A stretch of DNA of 31,002 nt from an uncultured Planctomycetaceae bacterium (GTDB lineage: Bacteria > Planctomycetota > Planctomycetia > Pirellulales > Pirellulaceae). The stretch covers positions 1 to 31,002 of the forward strand of contig CAIYOB010000480.1 of the NCBI GenBank assembly GCA_903927685.1, written 5' to 3'. The position numbers and the translations under genes were made by a program. Numbering within the stretch: position 1 is the stretch's first letter; the number at the start of each line of letters is the position of its first letter. Below, piece after piece: positions 17,740 through 25,509 of this stretch. The notes beneath the pieces are model-generated. The model saw only the letters and a program-made list of their open reading frames with translations, made no database searches and was not told where the DNA came from.

Positions 17740-18840
17740 CTACTTCAACTCCGTCGTCGGCCGAGGCGCCCGGGCCACGTTGTCCTTCATCGTCCAGATC
17801 CGCACGACCGTGTCGTAGCTGCCCGAGACGAGAACCTGGCCATTGCAGTCCAGCGACATGACACTGCCCTGATGTCCGGACAGTTGGCCGAGTTCTTCGC
17901 CCTTGGTCAGATCCCACAAGCGAATCAGGTTGTCGCTGCCTCCGGCCGCCAGTTCGGTGTCGCTGATAAAGGCCAGGGAAAAGATCTTGGCCGGGCGGCG
18001 GGGCAGGTTCTGGCCGCTGCGGCTGGCAACCGACCAGACATAGACTTTGCCGTCTTCGCCCGAGGACGCCAACAGGTCGCCTTTGGGTGAGAAAGCCAGC
18101 GCGCGAATGCGGCCTTGGTGCGCGGTGTACTCTTCGGCGCTCTGCCCGCTGCCCAGATGCCAGATCCGCAGCTTGCCGTTGCGGCCGCCGGCCGCCAGCG
18201 ATTGGCCGTCCGGCGAGAACGACAGCGCCCGCAAGTCTTCGCAGGGGCCTTGCAACTCGCCCACCAGCTTGCGAGCCGCGATGTCGTACAGTCGCACTTG
18301 CGCGGAAAAGCCGCTGGTGGCCAGTTTCGTGCCGTCGGAACTCCAGGCCAGCTCCGTCACGGCGGCGCAGCCCTCATCCAGCACGCAGATCGACTCCCCG
18401 GTGACCGGATCCCACAGCATCACGCGGCCATCGTGACCGGCCGAGGCCAGCAGCCGCCCGTCCGCCGAAAACTTGACGGCGTGCACCCAGTCCTCGTGCC
18501 CCACCAGCTGTTTGACCGTCCGGCCCGAAACGACGTCGCACAGATAGATGCGGTGATCGTCGCCGCCGGCGGCGAGCAGTCCCCCGTTGGGCTGCAAGCA
18601 GACCGTCGTGACGACCGGCGGCGTGCCGCCCTCCTGGCCGGTTAGCATCTGCACGGCGGCACAGGTCCAGTTGCCGCCCAGTGGTTCGGCCGCCCAGCCG
18701 CCCGCAGACGCGGTCAGCAACGCGACGAGCCCTGCCGCGGCGGGCGCAGCAAGACGGATCAAGAACCGCCGACGGGCTGTCGACGGCCGCGTGTCGGCAG
18801 TTGCCGCTAGCGTTCGGCTGCTCCTTCGGTCGGCAAACAT
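17740..18840 (-). CDS. Secreted seven-bladed WD40-repeat protein
   Basis: A 366-residue beta-propeller. Residues 20-52 form a Tat-like signal (TARRRFLIRLAAPAAAGL ... GGWAAE), so the propeller is probably exported. Seven blades are recognisable from their D-strand ends: RIYLCDVVSG, RVMLWDPVTG, QVRLYDIAAR, KLRIWHLGSG, KVYVWSVASR, LIRLWDLTKG and VVRIWTMKDN, with GH/HxG dipeptides and SPDG turns between. The ATG at 18840 is preferred over an in-frame TTG 36 bases upstream because GGAAGGGAAG lies just ahead of it. It is the first gene of the operon, 64 bp before the giant surface protein. WD40 propellers are protein-interaction platforms; pairing with the surface protein or the kinase's Cache domain is inference from context. 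Confidence 0.9.
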   Translation of the reverse strand: MFADRRSSRTLAATADTRPSTARRRFLIRLAAPAAAGLVALLTASAGGWAAEPLGGNWTCAAVQMLTGQEGGTPPVVTTVCLQPNGGLLAAGGDDHRIYLCDVVSGRTVKQLVGHEDWVHAVKFSADGRLLASAGHDGRVMLWDPVTGESICVLDEGCAAVTELAWSSDGTKLATSGFSAQVRLYDIAARKLVGELQGPCEDLRALSFSPDGQSLAAGGRNGKLRIWHLGSGQSAEEYTAHQGRIRALAFSPKGDLLASSGEDGKVYVWSVASRSGQNLPRRPAKIFSLAFISDTELAAGGSDNLIRLWDLTKGEELGQLSGHQGSVMSLDCNGQVLVSGSYDTVVRIWTMKDNVARAPRPTTELK

Positions 18841-19055
18841 AGGCCACTTCCCTTCCGGTTTCTCTTGTTCCCTCAAGCGTGCCGAGACAAGACTTCGGCG
18901 CGCAAGCTTGCCTTTTCGTCAATTCCTGTTATCGGCGCGGCGGTTGCTTGCGGCTCAGACGAACCGGCAAATCCGGCAAGCTTATGCCGACAAGACGGGG
19001 CGCAGAGGGCCGAATTGCCAGTGCTAGCAGCCGACCATCGCAACCCGAAGCGTGA
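18841..19055. other. Intergenic boundary between WD40 operon and degraded region
   Basis: About 215 bp upstream of the WD40 gene. On the minus strand a TTGACG hexamer occurs near 18915, but nothing resembling a -10 box lies 16-18 bases downstream, so no promoter is called. The right end (about 19037-19058) carries the REP-like sequence listed separately. Confidence 0.4.
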
Positions 19056-19058
19056 GCG
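19037..19058 (+). repeat. REP-like dispersed repeat candidate
   Basis: The stretch CAACCCGAAGCGTGAGCGAG matches a short sequence I recall as abundant in planctomycete genomes, where it is often mis-annotated as small peptides containing NPKRERG. It lies directly upstream of a REP-associated transposase fragment. Copy number cannot be checked here; only one copy is seen in this window. Confidence 0.35.
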
Positions 19059-19349
19059 AGGTACCGGACTGGACGGGAGGAAGACGGGCACTTTTTGACC
19101 GTGTGTCGCTACGTGGAGAGAAGTCCGTTGCGGGCGAATTTGGTGGAGCGGGCCGAAGAGTGGCGTTGGTGCAGCTTGTGGCATCGCGTCCAGGGGAGCA
19201 ACCTGGTTTCTCTGGATGCTTGGCCGGTACGACCAGGAGAGGAGTGGGTGGCCCAGGTCAACCGTGCGGTGACGGAAGCGGAGGAGTTAGGCACGATGCA
19301 CGCGAGACGATCCCAGTACAGCCGAGATGCTACGGCGTCAAGTGTGTAG
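19056..19349 (+). pseudogene. REP-associated tyrosine transposase, C-terminal fragment
   Basis: The open frame reads ...REEDGHFLTVCRYVERSP, LRANLVERAEEWRWCSLW and a tail with W...VRPGEEWVAQVN. This is the characteristic C-terminal half of RAYT/IS200-like Y1 transposases (EDxHxLTVxRYVExNPLRAxLVxxAExWxWSS). The N-terminal half, including the HUH motif and its strand, is missing: the frame opens after a TGA at 19053 and no ATG is present. The catalytic Tyr cannot be placed with certainty in the remnant. Its stop TAG (19347-19349) is followed in the same frame by an F5/8-type domain. It cannot be functional as it stands. Confidence 0.75.
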
Positions 19350-19703
19350 GAAGGGAAGCCCGAGTGGGGGCCGGAAAAGGCAGTGGACAGAGATCCCGAA
19401 ACTCGTTGGGGTGCCGGTGTAGGCACGAAACGAGGCTGGCTGGAAGTCGATCTCGGTGACGAGAAACGGTTCGATACGGTCGTCATCCAGGAGGGCTGGG
19501 GGCGGATTCAACGCTTTGACATCCAGTTCAAGGAAGGGGTCCAGTGGCAAACGATCCTGGATGGCAAGACCATTGGGCCGAACTTCCGACGAGAATTTGA
19601 TCCGGTTGAGGCCCGATTTGTTCGGCTGAACATCCTCGACGCTGGTGACGTGCCTACAATTGGGGAAATCCAGGTGTTCGACCGCTTCGAGGGGCCACAG
19701 TGA
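19350..19703 (+). pseudogene. F5/8 type C (discoidin) domain fragment, possibly from a GH29 alpha-L-fucosidase
   Basis: The frame runs from just after the transposase stop and reads WGPEKAVDRDPETRWGAG, WLEVDLGDEKRFDTVVIQE, GRIQRFDIQFKEG and [20 protein letters not shown]. These are the signature strands of a coagulation factor 5/8 C-terminal carbohydrate-binding domain, in the form usually found at the C-terminus of bacterial alpha-L-fucosidases. The catalytic part that should precede it is absent, and the only start available is a GTG at 19383 inside the domain. This looks like the 3' remnant of a glycosidase gene truncated at the transposase junction. The parent enzyme identity is inference. 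Confidence 0.65.
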
Positions 19704-20045
19704 AGAACCATTGCACGGCCTCGTTCCGCTCGGGGGGCCGCCTTTACTCGATGCCATCGGCGGCGGTCAAGCATTTTCCTGGCCTTTGGACCGGGCCGCA
19801 AGAGTCCTCTTCCGTTCCAGTCCTCTTCCGTTCCGGCGTGTGCTTCCACCATGGCTTTGCTGGTTCCCCAGCCATGAACCGGACGGCAGCGACGATCAGC
19901 AGCAGCATCGAGGACAGGGGCACACCTCCATTTCCGCCATTCTACCTTGGGATGGCACGTGTTGCCCGCAAGCAAGGCAAATTCCTTTGCGGTACAATCC
20001 GGGACGCTCGGATCGTTGCTGCTGGTAAGAAAGCGGAGGTCACCG
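19704..20045. other. Non-coding stretch between two gene remnants
   Basis: About 340 bp with no convincing gene. It contains a perfect 16-bp tandem duplication (19803-19834) and, near its right end, a TACAAT hexamer at 19993-19998 that could be the -10 box for the gene beginning at 20046, although no matching -35 is seen. Confidence 0.5.
19803..19834. repeat. Perfect 16-bp tandem duplication
   Basis: AGTCCTCTTCCGTTCC occurs twice head to tail (19803-19818 and 19819-19834) in non-coding DNA between two gene remnants. Its length is not a multiple of three, and no gene crosses it. Confidence 0.9.
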
Positions 20046-20539
20046 ATGAAACCACGCTACGGCGTTGCGTTCGTTCTTGCTGGTTGGCTCTTGGCGGCTT
20101 CGGCGTCGGCTCAAGTCGAACGGATTTGGCTGACCCACAAGACCAGCGACCCCAGCAAGATCGTCGCGAACTGGGAGACGGCCAAACCCGGCAATTCCGT
20201 CGTCCGCTTCGGCCTGAGCCAGGATTGCACGGCGAACGCAATGCCAACGTGCGGTCGCAGGTGGGCGGCTCGTGGGGTACGATGCTGCGTTGTGGAACCA
20301 TCGCCATCACCGGGTTCGGCTACTTTGCGGAGCGGGCCGAAGTGGACGGCTTCACCTGCTACAACACGTCGCTCAGCGGCAAAGGAGACAAGTACCCGGA
20401 CCCGGAATCCAAGGTCCTGGCCAGCGAGAACAGCTACATCCTGCTGACGTTCACGAAGAACCCCCTGAAGATGGCTGTCGAAATCAAGAACCTGAAGGGG
20501 CAAGTCCTCGACCGAAAGGAATTCAGGGTGACCCCGTGA
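20046..20539 (+). pseudogene. Secreted metallophosphoesterase-like gene with internal deletion and frameshift
   Basis: The start is intact: GGAGG five bases before ATG 20046, then a signal peptide ([22 protein letters not shown]) and [21 protein letters not shown] with [14 protein letters not shown]. The latter resembles the Fn3-like N-terminal domain of purple-acid-phosphatase-type enzymes. Near 20230-20250 the meaningful frame changes, and the downstream frame reads [20 protein letters not shown] and [19 protein letters not shown], a plausible C-terminal part of the same family. Only about 60 N-terminal and 90 C-terminal residues remain; no metal-binding GNHD or GHxH motif is present, so the catalytic domain is gone. 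The family call is from memory of similar planctomycete proteins and is moderate. The stop TGA overlaps the GTG start of the glycosyltransferase. Confidence 0.6.
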
Positions 20540-21771
20540 AGTTCATTTGCTCGACGTTTGGCAGTTCCGGTGATGTTTTCCCCATGCTGGGCTTGGCCCT
20601 GGAGCTTCGGCTCCGTGGCCACGAGGTCGTGTTCGCCACAAACCAGCACTACGAACCACTCGCCCGCAAGCACGGGATTCCCTTCGAGGCCCTCGGCACA
20701 GTGGAACAGTTCGCCGACTGCATCAACAACCCCGATCTGTGGCACCCGCAGCGGGCCTTCCGGCATGTTTTTCAAAGTCTTTGCCCAGTCTTGACACGCC
20801 AGTACGAGATCCACGCCGATCATGCCTCGACGGGTAACGCCGTTGGGATCACGAATTGCTTCGGGTTTGGAGCGTTGATGGCACAGGACAAGCTGAATTT
20901 GCCGGTCATTACCCTCCATTGCCAGCCCGCAGTTCTCTGGAGCGACAAACAGCCGCCGCTCCTCCCCGGTTTGTTCGGCCCACGCTGGTTGAAGAGCTTT
21001 TTCTACCGCATTGGGGAACGATTCTTCGTCGATCCCGTGGTGTGCCCATTCATCAACGGCTGGCGGCAGGACCTCAATCTGCCCCCCGTCCGCAAGATTA
21101 CCCGCTGGTGGCACTCGCCCTACGCCGTCGTCTGCCTCTTTCCCGACTGGTACAGCACTCCGCAAGAGGACTGGCCGAACGCCCTGATCCAGACCGATTT
21201 TCCCCTCTGGAACGACCGGAACGAGGACGGGCTGTCGGCGGACGTGGAGGAATTCCTGAGTCACGGCGACCCGCCCCTGGTCTTCACCCCCGGTTCTGCG
21301 AATCTGCACGGGCGAGCGTTCTTCGACTCGGCCGTCGAAGCCTGCCGGTCGCTGAGCCGGCGAGGCGTTCTGCTAACGGAATTCCCTGAGCAGATTCCCG
21401 ACCGCCTGCCAGATACCGTTGTCGACTTTCGGTACGTGCCGCTCGACGTGCTTCTGCCGAGAGCAGCAGCGTTCGTCCATCACGGAGGCATCGGCTCCAC
21501 GTCGCAGGGATTGGCAGCGGGCACTCCCCAAGTCCTCATGCCGCTGGCCCACGATCAATTCGACAATGCGGAACGGATCGCCCGGCTGGGCGTCGGAAGT
21601 TGGATCAGGGCCAACCGTTTCACAGGGCCACGGCTTGCCCGTCACTTGGACACGCTACTGACTTCGGAATCCGTTGCCGCCTGTTGTCGTAAATGGGCAC
21701 AGCGTTTTGAACCACGAGATGGCCTCCGGCGTGCGGTGGGGGCGATTGAGGACAGGGTGACAAGAGACTGA
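20536..21771 (+). CDS. GT1/UGT-type glycosyltransferase (YjiC/MGT-like)
   Basis: A 411-residue GT-B glycosyltransferase that would transfer a sugar from a nucleotide donor to a lipid, sterol, polyketide or other small acceptor. The N-terminal acceptor domain starts [20 protein letters not shown], the usual GSxGDV/HxxP loop of the family. The C-terminal donor domain has [20 protein letters not shown], then the diagnostic [19 protein letters not shown] and [13 protein letters not shown]. Length fits the family. The frame is open upstream, but similarity starts at the GTG at 20536, which overlaps the preceding remnant's stop by four bases (GTGA). If the upstream gene was once whole, the two were probably translationally coupled. 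Translation of this gene may now depend on its own weak signals. Acceptor unknown. Confidence 0.88.
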   Translation: MKFICSTFGSSGDVFPMLGLALELRLRGHEVVFATNQHYEPLARKHGIPFEALGTVEQFADCINNPDLWHPQRAFRHVFQSLCPVLTRQYEIHADHASTGNAVGITNCFGFGALMAQDKLNLPVITLHCQPAVLWSDKQPPLLPGLFGPRWLKSFFYRIGERFFVDPVVCPFINGWRQDLNLPPVRKITRWWHSPYAVVCLFPDWYSTPQEDWPNALIQTDFPLWNDRNEDGLSADVEEFLSHGDPPLVFTPGSANLHGRAFFDSAVEACRSLSRRGVLLTEFPEQIPDRLPDTVVDFRYVPLDVLLPRAAAFVHHGGIGSTSQGLAAGTPQVLMPLAHDQFDNAERIARLGVGSWIRANRFTGPRLARHLDTLLTSESVAACCRKWAQRFEPRDGLRRAVGAIEDRVTRD

Positions 21772-21822
21772 ACACGTATTTGCTGAATCAACCCAACGAC
21801 TGCGGTGCCAACCGACCGAGTA

Positions 21823-22248
21823 TCATGCGACTCCCCGCACCTTCCCGGCGATCAGCGGCGACAACAGCAGCACCAACATCCCGAACGGCAGCAGTCCGCC
21901 CTCCGGCACGTTGTAGTCGGCCGCCAGCCGATCCCACGACGCCCCCACGACAAAACGGCCGAAGGCAACTTCAAAGGCCAGCGTCAGGATCAGCCAAAGA
22001 AGGCCGACAGCCAACCGTTCCGTCATTCGGGTCGCACCAATCCACCGGACGAACGCCACGGCAATGACCAGGATGATGATCGATCCGGTGAAGACGCCGA
22101 CTTGATTGGACCTGAACTCGCCGACATGCGGCACCAGGAAGATGCCACGGGCGATGCCGTGCAGGATCTCGGCGACGATCAGGACCAGCCAGACGGCAAT
22201 GGACCTGGTGGTGATGGCGAGTCGAGTTGTCTGGGGTGCGGGTGCCAT
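21823..22248 (-). CDS. Small integral membrane protein, four predicted helices
   Basis: A 141-residue hydrophobic protein. Predicted helices: IAVWLVLIVAEILHGIARGI, VGVFTGSIIILVIAVAFVRW, LAVGLLWLILTLAFEVAFG and LLPFGMLVLLLSPLIAG. The loop RGIFLVPHVGEFRSNQ and the segment FGRFVVGASWDRLAADYN are distinctive and remind me of a family of uncharacterised bacterial membrane proteins, but no function is known to me. ATG 22248 lies seven bases after the stop of the upstream membrane-protein gene, so the two form a pair. There are no obvious catalytic residues. Confidence 0.75.
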   Translation of the reverse strand: MAPAPQTTRLAITTRSIAVWLVLIVAEILHGIARGIFLVPHVGEFRSNQVGVFTGSIIILVIAVAFVRWIGATRMTERLAVGLLWLILTLAFEVAFGRFVVGASWDRLAADYNVPEGGLLPFGMLVLLLSPLIAGKVRGVA

Positions 22249-22255
22249 GCTGCTG

Positions 22256-22612
22256 TCACCAAGGGCCGATGATCTTGTCGAGAACTGCCAGCGTCAAGGT
22301 CGCCAGCAGGTCCACCAAAACGGCAAATGCCAGCGTGAGGCGAAACGTCTTCTTGCCATCCGGTCGGCCGATCAAGAAGGCAGCAAGCCCAGCAACACCG
22401 CCCAGGACGGCGAGAAGGGGAAACCCACCGATGCAACCGTAGAACAGCACGGCGACAAAGCTGGGGAGAACGGCTTCCAGGCCGCTACAGTATCCCGTAA
22501 ATGGAATTGGAAAGCGAAAGACGAGGGCGACCACAGCGGCGACGGGAAAGGCCCCAAGCACGGCCAACAGGCTGCCAGTCCCGGCCAAACGTAATCCCAA
22601 ACGTACGGACAC
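22256..22612 (-). CDS. Small integral membrane protein, three or four predicted helices
   Basis: A 118-residue hydrophobic protein with helices near LAGTGSLLAVLGAFPVAAVV, AVLPSFVAVLFYGCIGG, FPLLAVLGGVAGLAAFLIG and FRLTLAFAVLVDLLATLTLA. The GTG start at 22612 is preceded by GGAGG with six bases spacing, which decides the start. It is first of a two-gene unit with the 141-residue membrane protein and is divergent from the secreted metalloprotease-like gene. I do not recognise a family. Confidence 0.7.
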   Translation of the reverse strand: MSVRLGLRLAGTGSLLAVLGAFPVAAVVALVFRFPIPFTGYCSGLEAVLPSFVAVLFYGCIGGFPLLAVLGGVAGLAAFLIGRPDGKKTFRLTLAFAVLVDLLATLTLAVLDKIIGPW

Positions 22613-22731
22613 AGCAATCCTCCCCCTCGTCAGTTTTCGCTCCCGTCCGCTCCGATGTCAAGGGCGATCTGCCTCGTTGCCTCGTCCAGGCCGCCGGGAT
22701 CAAAGCCAGCTTGCAGCCCGCCTTGGCTTCG

Positions 22732-22760
22732 TTGACCGTACATCCCACGGCACCTACAAT
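22732..22760 (+). promoter_or_regulatory. Near-consensus sigma-70-type promoter
   Basis: TTGACC (22732-22737) and TACAAT (22755-22760) are separated by exactly 17 bases. The predicted start of transcription is near 22767, giving a leader of about 45 bases before the GTG at 22813, which has its own GGAGG. It would drive the metalloprotease-like gene and its partner. Confidence 0.6.
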
Positions 22761-22812
22761 CGCCCGAATCGTTTGGGTTTGGGTTCAGGCTTTGGAGCCA
22801 TCGGAGGTTGAC

Positions 22813-24171
22813 GTGTCGTCGAGACAACGGCTGCTGGTCTGGCTGGCGTTCGGTTTCTGCTTCTGCCCCGTTGTATCCTGGGCCGGGGAACCTGTCGCCA
22901 CGCCTGCGTCGCAGCGGCTCCTTCCCGTCTGGCGTGTGTTGCTTTTGGCCTACCGTCACGTCGAGGTGGACTACACCGACGACAGCGGCAAACAGCACCA
23001 TTTCAGCTACAAGCTGCCCGACGAAGAAGTCCAAGCGGCCGTTTGGTCCTTCCGCCAGTTTCCGTCCCTGGCTTACAAGCATTCCAAGGGTGAGGTGGTG
23101 ATCCAATACGACATCGTGTACCCCGCCAGGAAGATCGACTCGATAACGAAGATGGGAAAGGACGTGTGGTGGATGTCGCCGGATGACACCCGCACCGAGA
23201 TCGATGAACATGTCCCGAAGGGCAGCTACGATTCGATCCTGGCCCTGGTCCCTCTGAGCAATCATGCGACGGGCGAGCATGTCCCGACAGGCGGTTGGGG
23301 ATTGGCGATTCCACCCACGGATTGGTCAAACGGAGCCACCTACTGCACCGTAGGCAACGCCCCGATGGACATGTGGAACGAGCCGGACGTGGGCGAAGTC
23401 TGGCTTCACGAGTGGCTTCACGGGGCCTGTGCCCATTTCGCCAAGAAAGGCTGGGCCATGCCGAAGGGCGATGCGGATGCGGGCGGCAGCCACGGCTACC
23501 AGCATTCCTCCATCTACGGCTGGGGCGAGTTCTATCGGGACTTGATGACCGGACAGGTCTTGGACGAAGGCCGCCGCACGGGGATCACCAAGGAGGCATG
23601 GGAATCGGGACCGATCTGCGGCAAGAAACTGCTGGTGGCTGCGGATTACTTCTCCTCCGACACCACGGCGACGTACCAGACCACTGGGACAGTCGCCTGG
23701 ACGCGTCGGGGTGGCAAGAATGAAAACATTGCTCTGGGGGATGCCCAAGCAGGCAAGAGCAATCTGCAACTGCCGGTGCGGCTGAAGAACTTGTGCGTGG
23801 TCACGGCACGAGTCCGGATTCCAGCGTTGGGCATGAACGACAGCGTGGGGATCGTGGTGGGCGACAGCTACGCCTCGCTCAACCACGGTCCGAAACTGGC
23901 CGGAAAGACGAAGATCTCGATCACGTCCGAGCAGGGTCAAGAAACCTCGTCCGAGGTGACGCTCGTCCCCGGCTGGTACACCGTCACGGTGTCGGTCGAT
24001 CCAGCGGCTGGGACGATGAAGATGAAGGCATGGCCTGACGGCGGGGCTGAACCGTCATCGTGGCAGGTTTCGGGGAAATTGGTGGTCCAGGGGACCGATC
24101 CAACGATCGGACTCCAACACATCGGCCAAGGCACGCTGGTGGATGATCTCGTGGTCGTCGAACAGCCGTAG
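22813..24171 (+). CDS. Secreted HExxH metalloprotease-like protein with C-terminal beta-sandwich
   Basis: A 452-residue exported protein. The GTG at 22813 is chosen because GGAGG lies five bases upstream and the signal peptide (VSSRQRLLVWLAFGFCFCPVVSWA/GEP) starts there. A central domain contains VGEVWLHEWLHGACAHFAKK, with an HExxH zinc-binding motif at about residues 199-203; candidates for the third ligand lie in GGSHGYQHSSIYGWGEF (about 224-240). From about 265 onward the protein becomes beta-rich (TGTVAWTRRGG, LPVRLKNLCVVTARVRI, VVGDSYASLNHGP, GLQHIGQGTLVDDLVVVEQ), resembling a LamG or jelly-roll module. HExxH shows likely zinc-peptidase chemistry; I do not recognise the exact family. The next gene starts 26 bp later and is probably co-transcribed. 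Confidence 0.75.
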   Translation: MSSRQRLLVWLAFGFCFCPVVSWAGEPVATPASQRLLPVWRVLLLAYRHVEVDYTDDSGKQHHFSYKLPDEEVQAAVWSFRQFPSLAYKHSKGEVVIQYDIVYPARKIDSITKMGKDVWWMSPDDTRTEIDEHVPKGSYDSILALVPLSNHATGEHVPTGGWGLAIPPTDWSNGATYCTVGNAPMDMWNEPDVGEVWLHEWLHGACAHFAKKGWAMPKGDADAGGSHGYQHSSIYGWGEFYRDLMTGQVLDEGRRTGITKEAWESGPICGKKLLVAADYFSSDTTATYQTTGTVAWTRRGGKNENIALGDAQAGKSNLQLPVRLKNLCVVTARVRIPALGMNDSVGIVVGDSYASLNHGPKLAGKTKISITSEQGQETSSEVTLVPGWYTVTVSVDPAAGTMKMKAWPDGGAEPSSWQVSGKLVVQGTDPTIGLQHIGQGTLVDDLVVVEQP

Positions 24172-24197
24172 GCCATTCACGGTTGAAGGCGTCTGCC

Positions 24198-25253
24198 ATG
24201 CCCACTTCATGGCCCAAATTGCTGCTCATTTTCGTCCTGCTCACAACTGGCCGCATCGGACTGTCGGCGGACAACAGACATAATCTGCCCCACCTGGAAC
24301 GGTCCTTCTGGCTCCACGCATCCTTGGCTGCCACGGCCCAAGAAGGCTACTGGGGACCAGCTTACCCAGCGTCCAAGAGTCCCACTGAACCGGACATTCG
24401 AAACGCCGCCAAGCTGCTGACCGGCACCTACGCATCCAACCGGCTGTACTTGGTCTACCACGCCGAAATCTCCGTCGAAGACGCCGTACAGGTCTTCGGC
24501 TGGTGGCGTCGGCACTGCCCAGGCACGGCGAAACTTGTCCCCACGTTGGTCCTGCGGATGTACGACAAGCCGCAGACCCCGGTCTTCACGGCTGATCAAC
24601 TTCGTCGGCTGGTACAGTTCTTCCAGAGGTCGATCAACGCCGACCAACTTGCCATCTACGATGTCTATGGAAATCGTGACCAGGGGGAAGCGTTAAAGAT
24701 CCTGACCGAACAGTACCCCAAGGGACTGATCCGGGTCGGCATTCAGCCGGACGAGAAGATCGGGCCACCGTTCGTGGCGGCCGTCCAGGACACATGGAGC
24801 GGGTTCTGCCACGGCAAGACCAATGCCGATTGGCAGGACAAGGGTTTCGGGGCCGAGACGCTACGAAAGTGGGTGGTGAACCGGAACCGGCAAAGCTATC
24901 CGGTGGCCTGGGACCTGATTGTGGTGGCGTGGGACTATTCGGCTACCGAGCGGGGTGGCTACCCCGGCTACGATGACGCCGCCAAGAACATGCTGCTGCC
25001 AGCGGGCAGGAACCGGCTGGCTGCCGGGGAGATCCTCCAAACTGGCCGTGTCGGCTCCCTCGCCGGATTCAGTAGCGACCTGTTGATCCTCCAGGCCAAC
25101 TCGGAGAACCCAGCCCATGACGGTCGGCAGGCGAGCTTCTACGAGACCCTGAAGCGGGGAGAGCCATACCGGGGCTATTACGCTGTTCCGTTCCAGGAAA
25201 TCGTGGACATCTACAGCGGCCTGTATGATGGGAAGTCGCCTGACGAAAGATAA
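24198..25253 (+). CDS. Secreted protein of unknown function, partner of the metalloprotease-like gene
   Basis: A 351-residue protein with an N-terminal Sec signal (MPTSWPKLLLIFVLLTTGRIGLSA/DN). An in-frame TTG 15 bases earlier is a less likely start. The mature part has alternating hydrophobic strands and helices with many aromatic and charged clusters (SNRLYLVYHAEISVEDAVQV, WWRRHCPG, KLVPTLVLRMYD, DQLAIYDVYGNRDQG, AWDLIVVAWDYSATERGGYPG). This could fit a TIM-barrel glycosidase-like fold, but no family catalytic motif is recognised. It follows the HExxH gene by 26 bp on the same strand. Its stop is convergent with the minus-strand small ORFs and phosphatase gene. Confidence 0.75.
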   Translation: MPTSWPKLLLIFVLLTTGRIGLSADNRHNLPHLERSFWLHASLAATAQEGYWGPAYPASKSPTEPDIRNAAKLLTGTYASNRLYLVYHAEISVEDAVQVFGWWRRHCPGTAKLVPTLVLRMYDKPQTPVFTADQLRRLVQFFQRSINADQLAIYDVYGNRDQGEALKILTEQYPKGLIRVGIQPDEKIGPPFVAAVQDTWSGFCHGKTNADWQDKGFGAETLRKWVVNRNRQSYPVAWDLIVVAWDYSATERGGYPGYDDAAKNMLLPAGRNRLAAGEILQTGRVGSLAGFSSDLLILQANSENPAHDGRQASFYETLKRGEPYRGYYAVPFQEIVDIYSGLYDGKSPDER

Positions 25254-25298
25254 CGCTCGGCCGATTTCGGATCTGGTTCTCAGACTGCCAACGTTTCC

Positions 25299-25406
25299 CT
25301 ATCTGGTTCTGGCTGGTACGCCTCGTATCGGCTCGCCAAGTCGCGCATCCCCACCTGGTGATGAGCGGCTGACGATCACCTGTTTGATCCGCTTGTCGTC
25401 GCTCAT
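25299..25406 (-). pseudogene. Small ORF with probable frameshift
   Basis: The ATG at 25406 overlaps the preceding small ORF's stop by four bases (ATGA) and has GGGGAGGG just upstream. The frame reads MSDDKRIKQVIVS and then turns into an unlikely tail. A one-base shift right after VIVS gives the more protein-like AHHQVGMRDLASRYEAYQPE and a stop soon after. That suggests an originally single small protein of about 40 residues broken by a one-base change, or a sequencing error. No family is recognised. Confidence 0.3.
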
Positions 25407-25486
25407 TTGCCCTCCCCATCAACCAGCGTCAAGCCGTGACATTCGGTCCACGTCGGCGGATCGCACTTGGCTGCCAGCTTCTTCAT
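25403..25486 (-). CDS. Very small hypothetical protein (27 residues)
   Basis: Reads MKKLAAKCDPPTWTECHG and ends in LVDGEGK, with two cysteines and a tryptophan. It begins 24 bases after the phosphatase stop on the same strand, with only a weak AGG upstream. It overlaps the next small ORF by ATGA. The two overlapping frames suggest a translated pair, but the evidence is only compositional. Confidence 0.3.
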   Translation of the reverse strand: MKKLAAKCDPPTWTECHGLTLVDGEGK

Positions 25487-25509
25487 GGGATGCCTGACAC
25501 GGTTGACGC

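Noticed and set aside
19508..19975. 155-residue minus-strand frame over the F5/8 fragment
   Set aside because: Antisense to a recognisable domain; no motif or ribosome site.
19700..20045. Upstream extension of the metallophosphoesterase remnant's second frame
   Set aside because: Its N-terminal part has no protein-like features and contains a tandem duplication; only the segment after about 20240 is meaningful.
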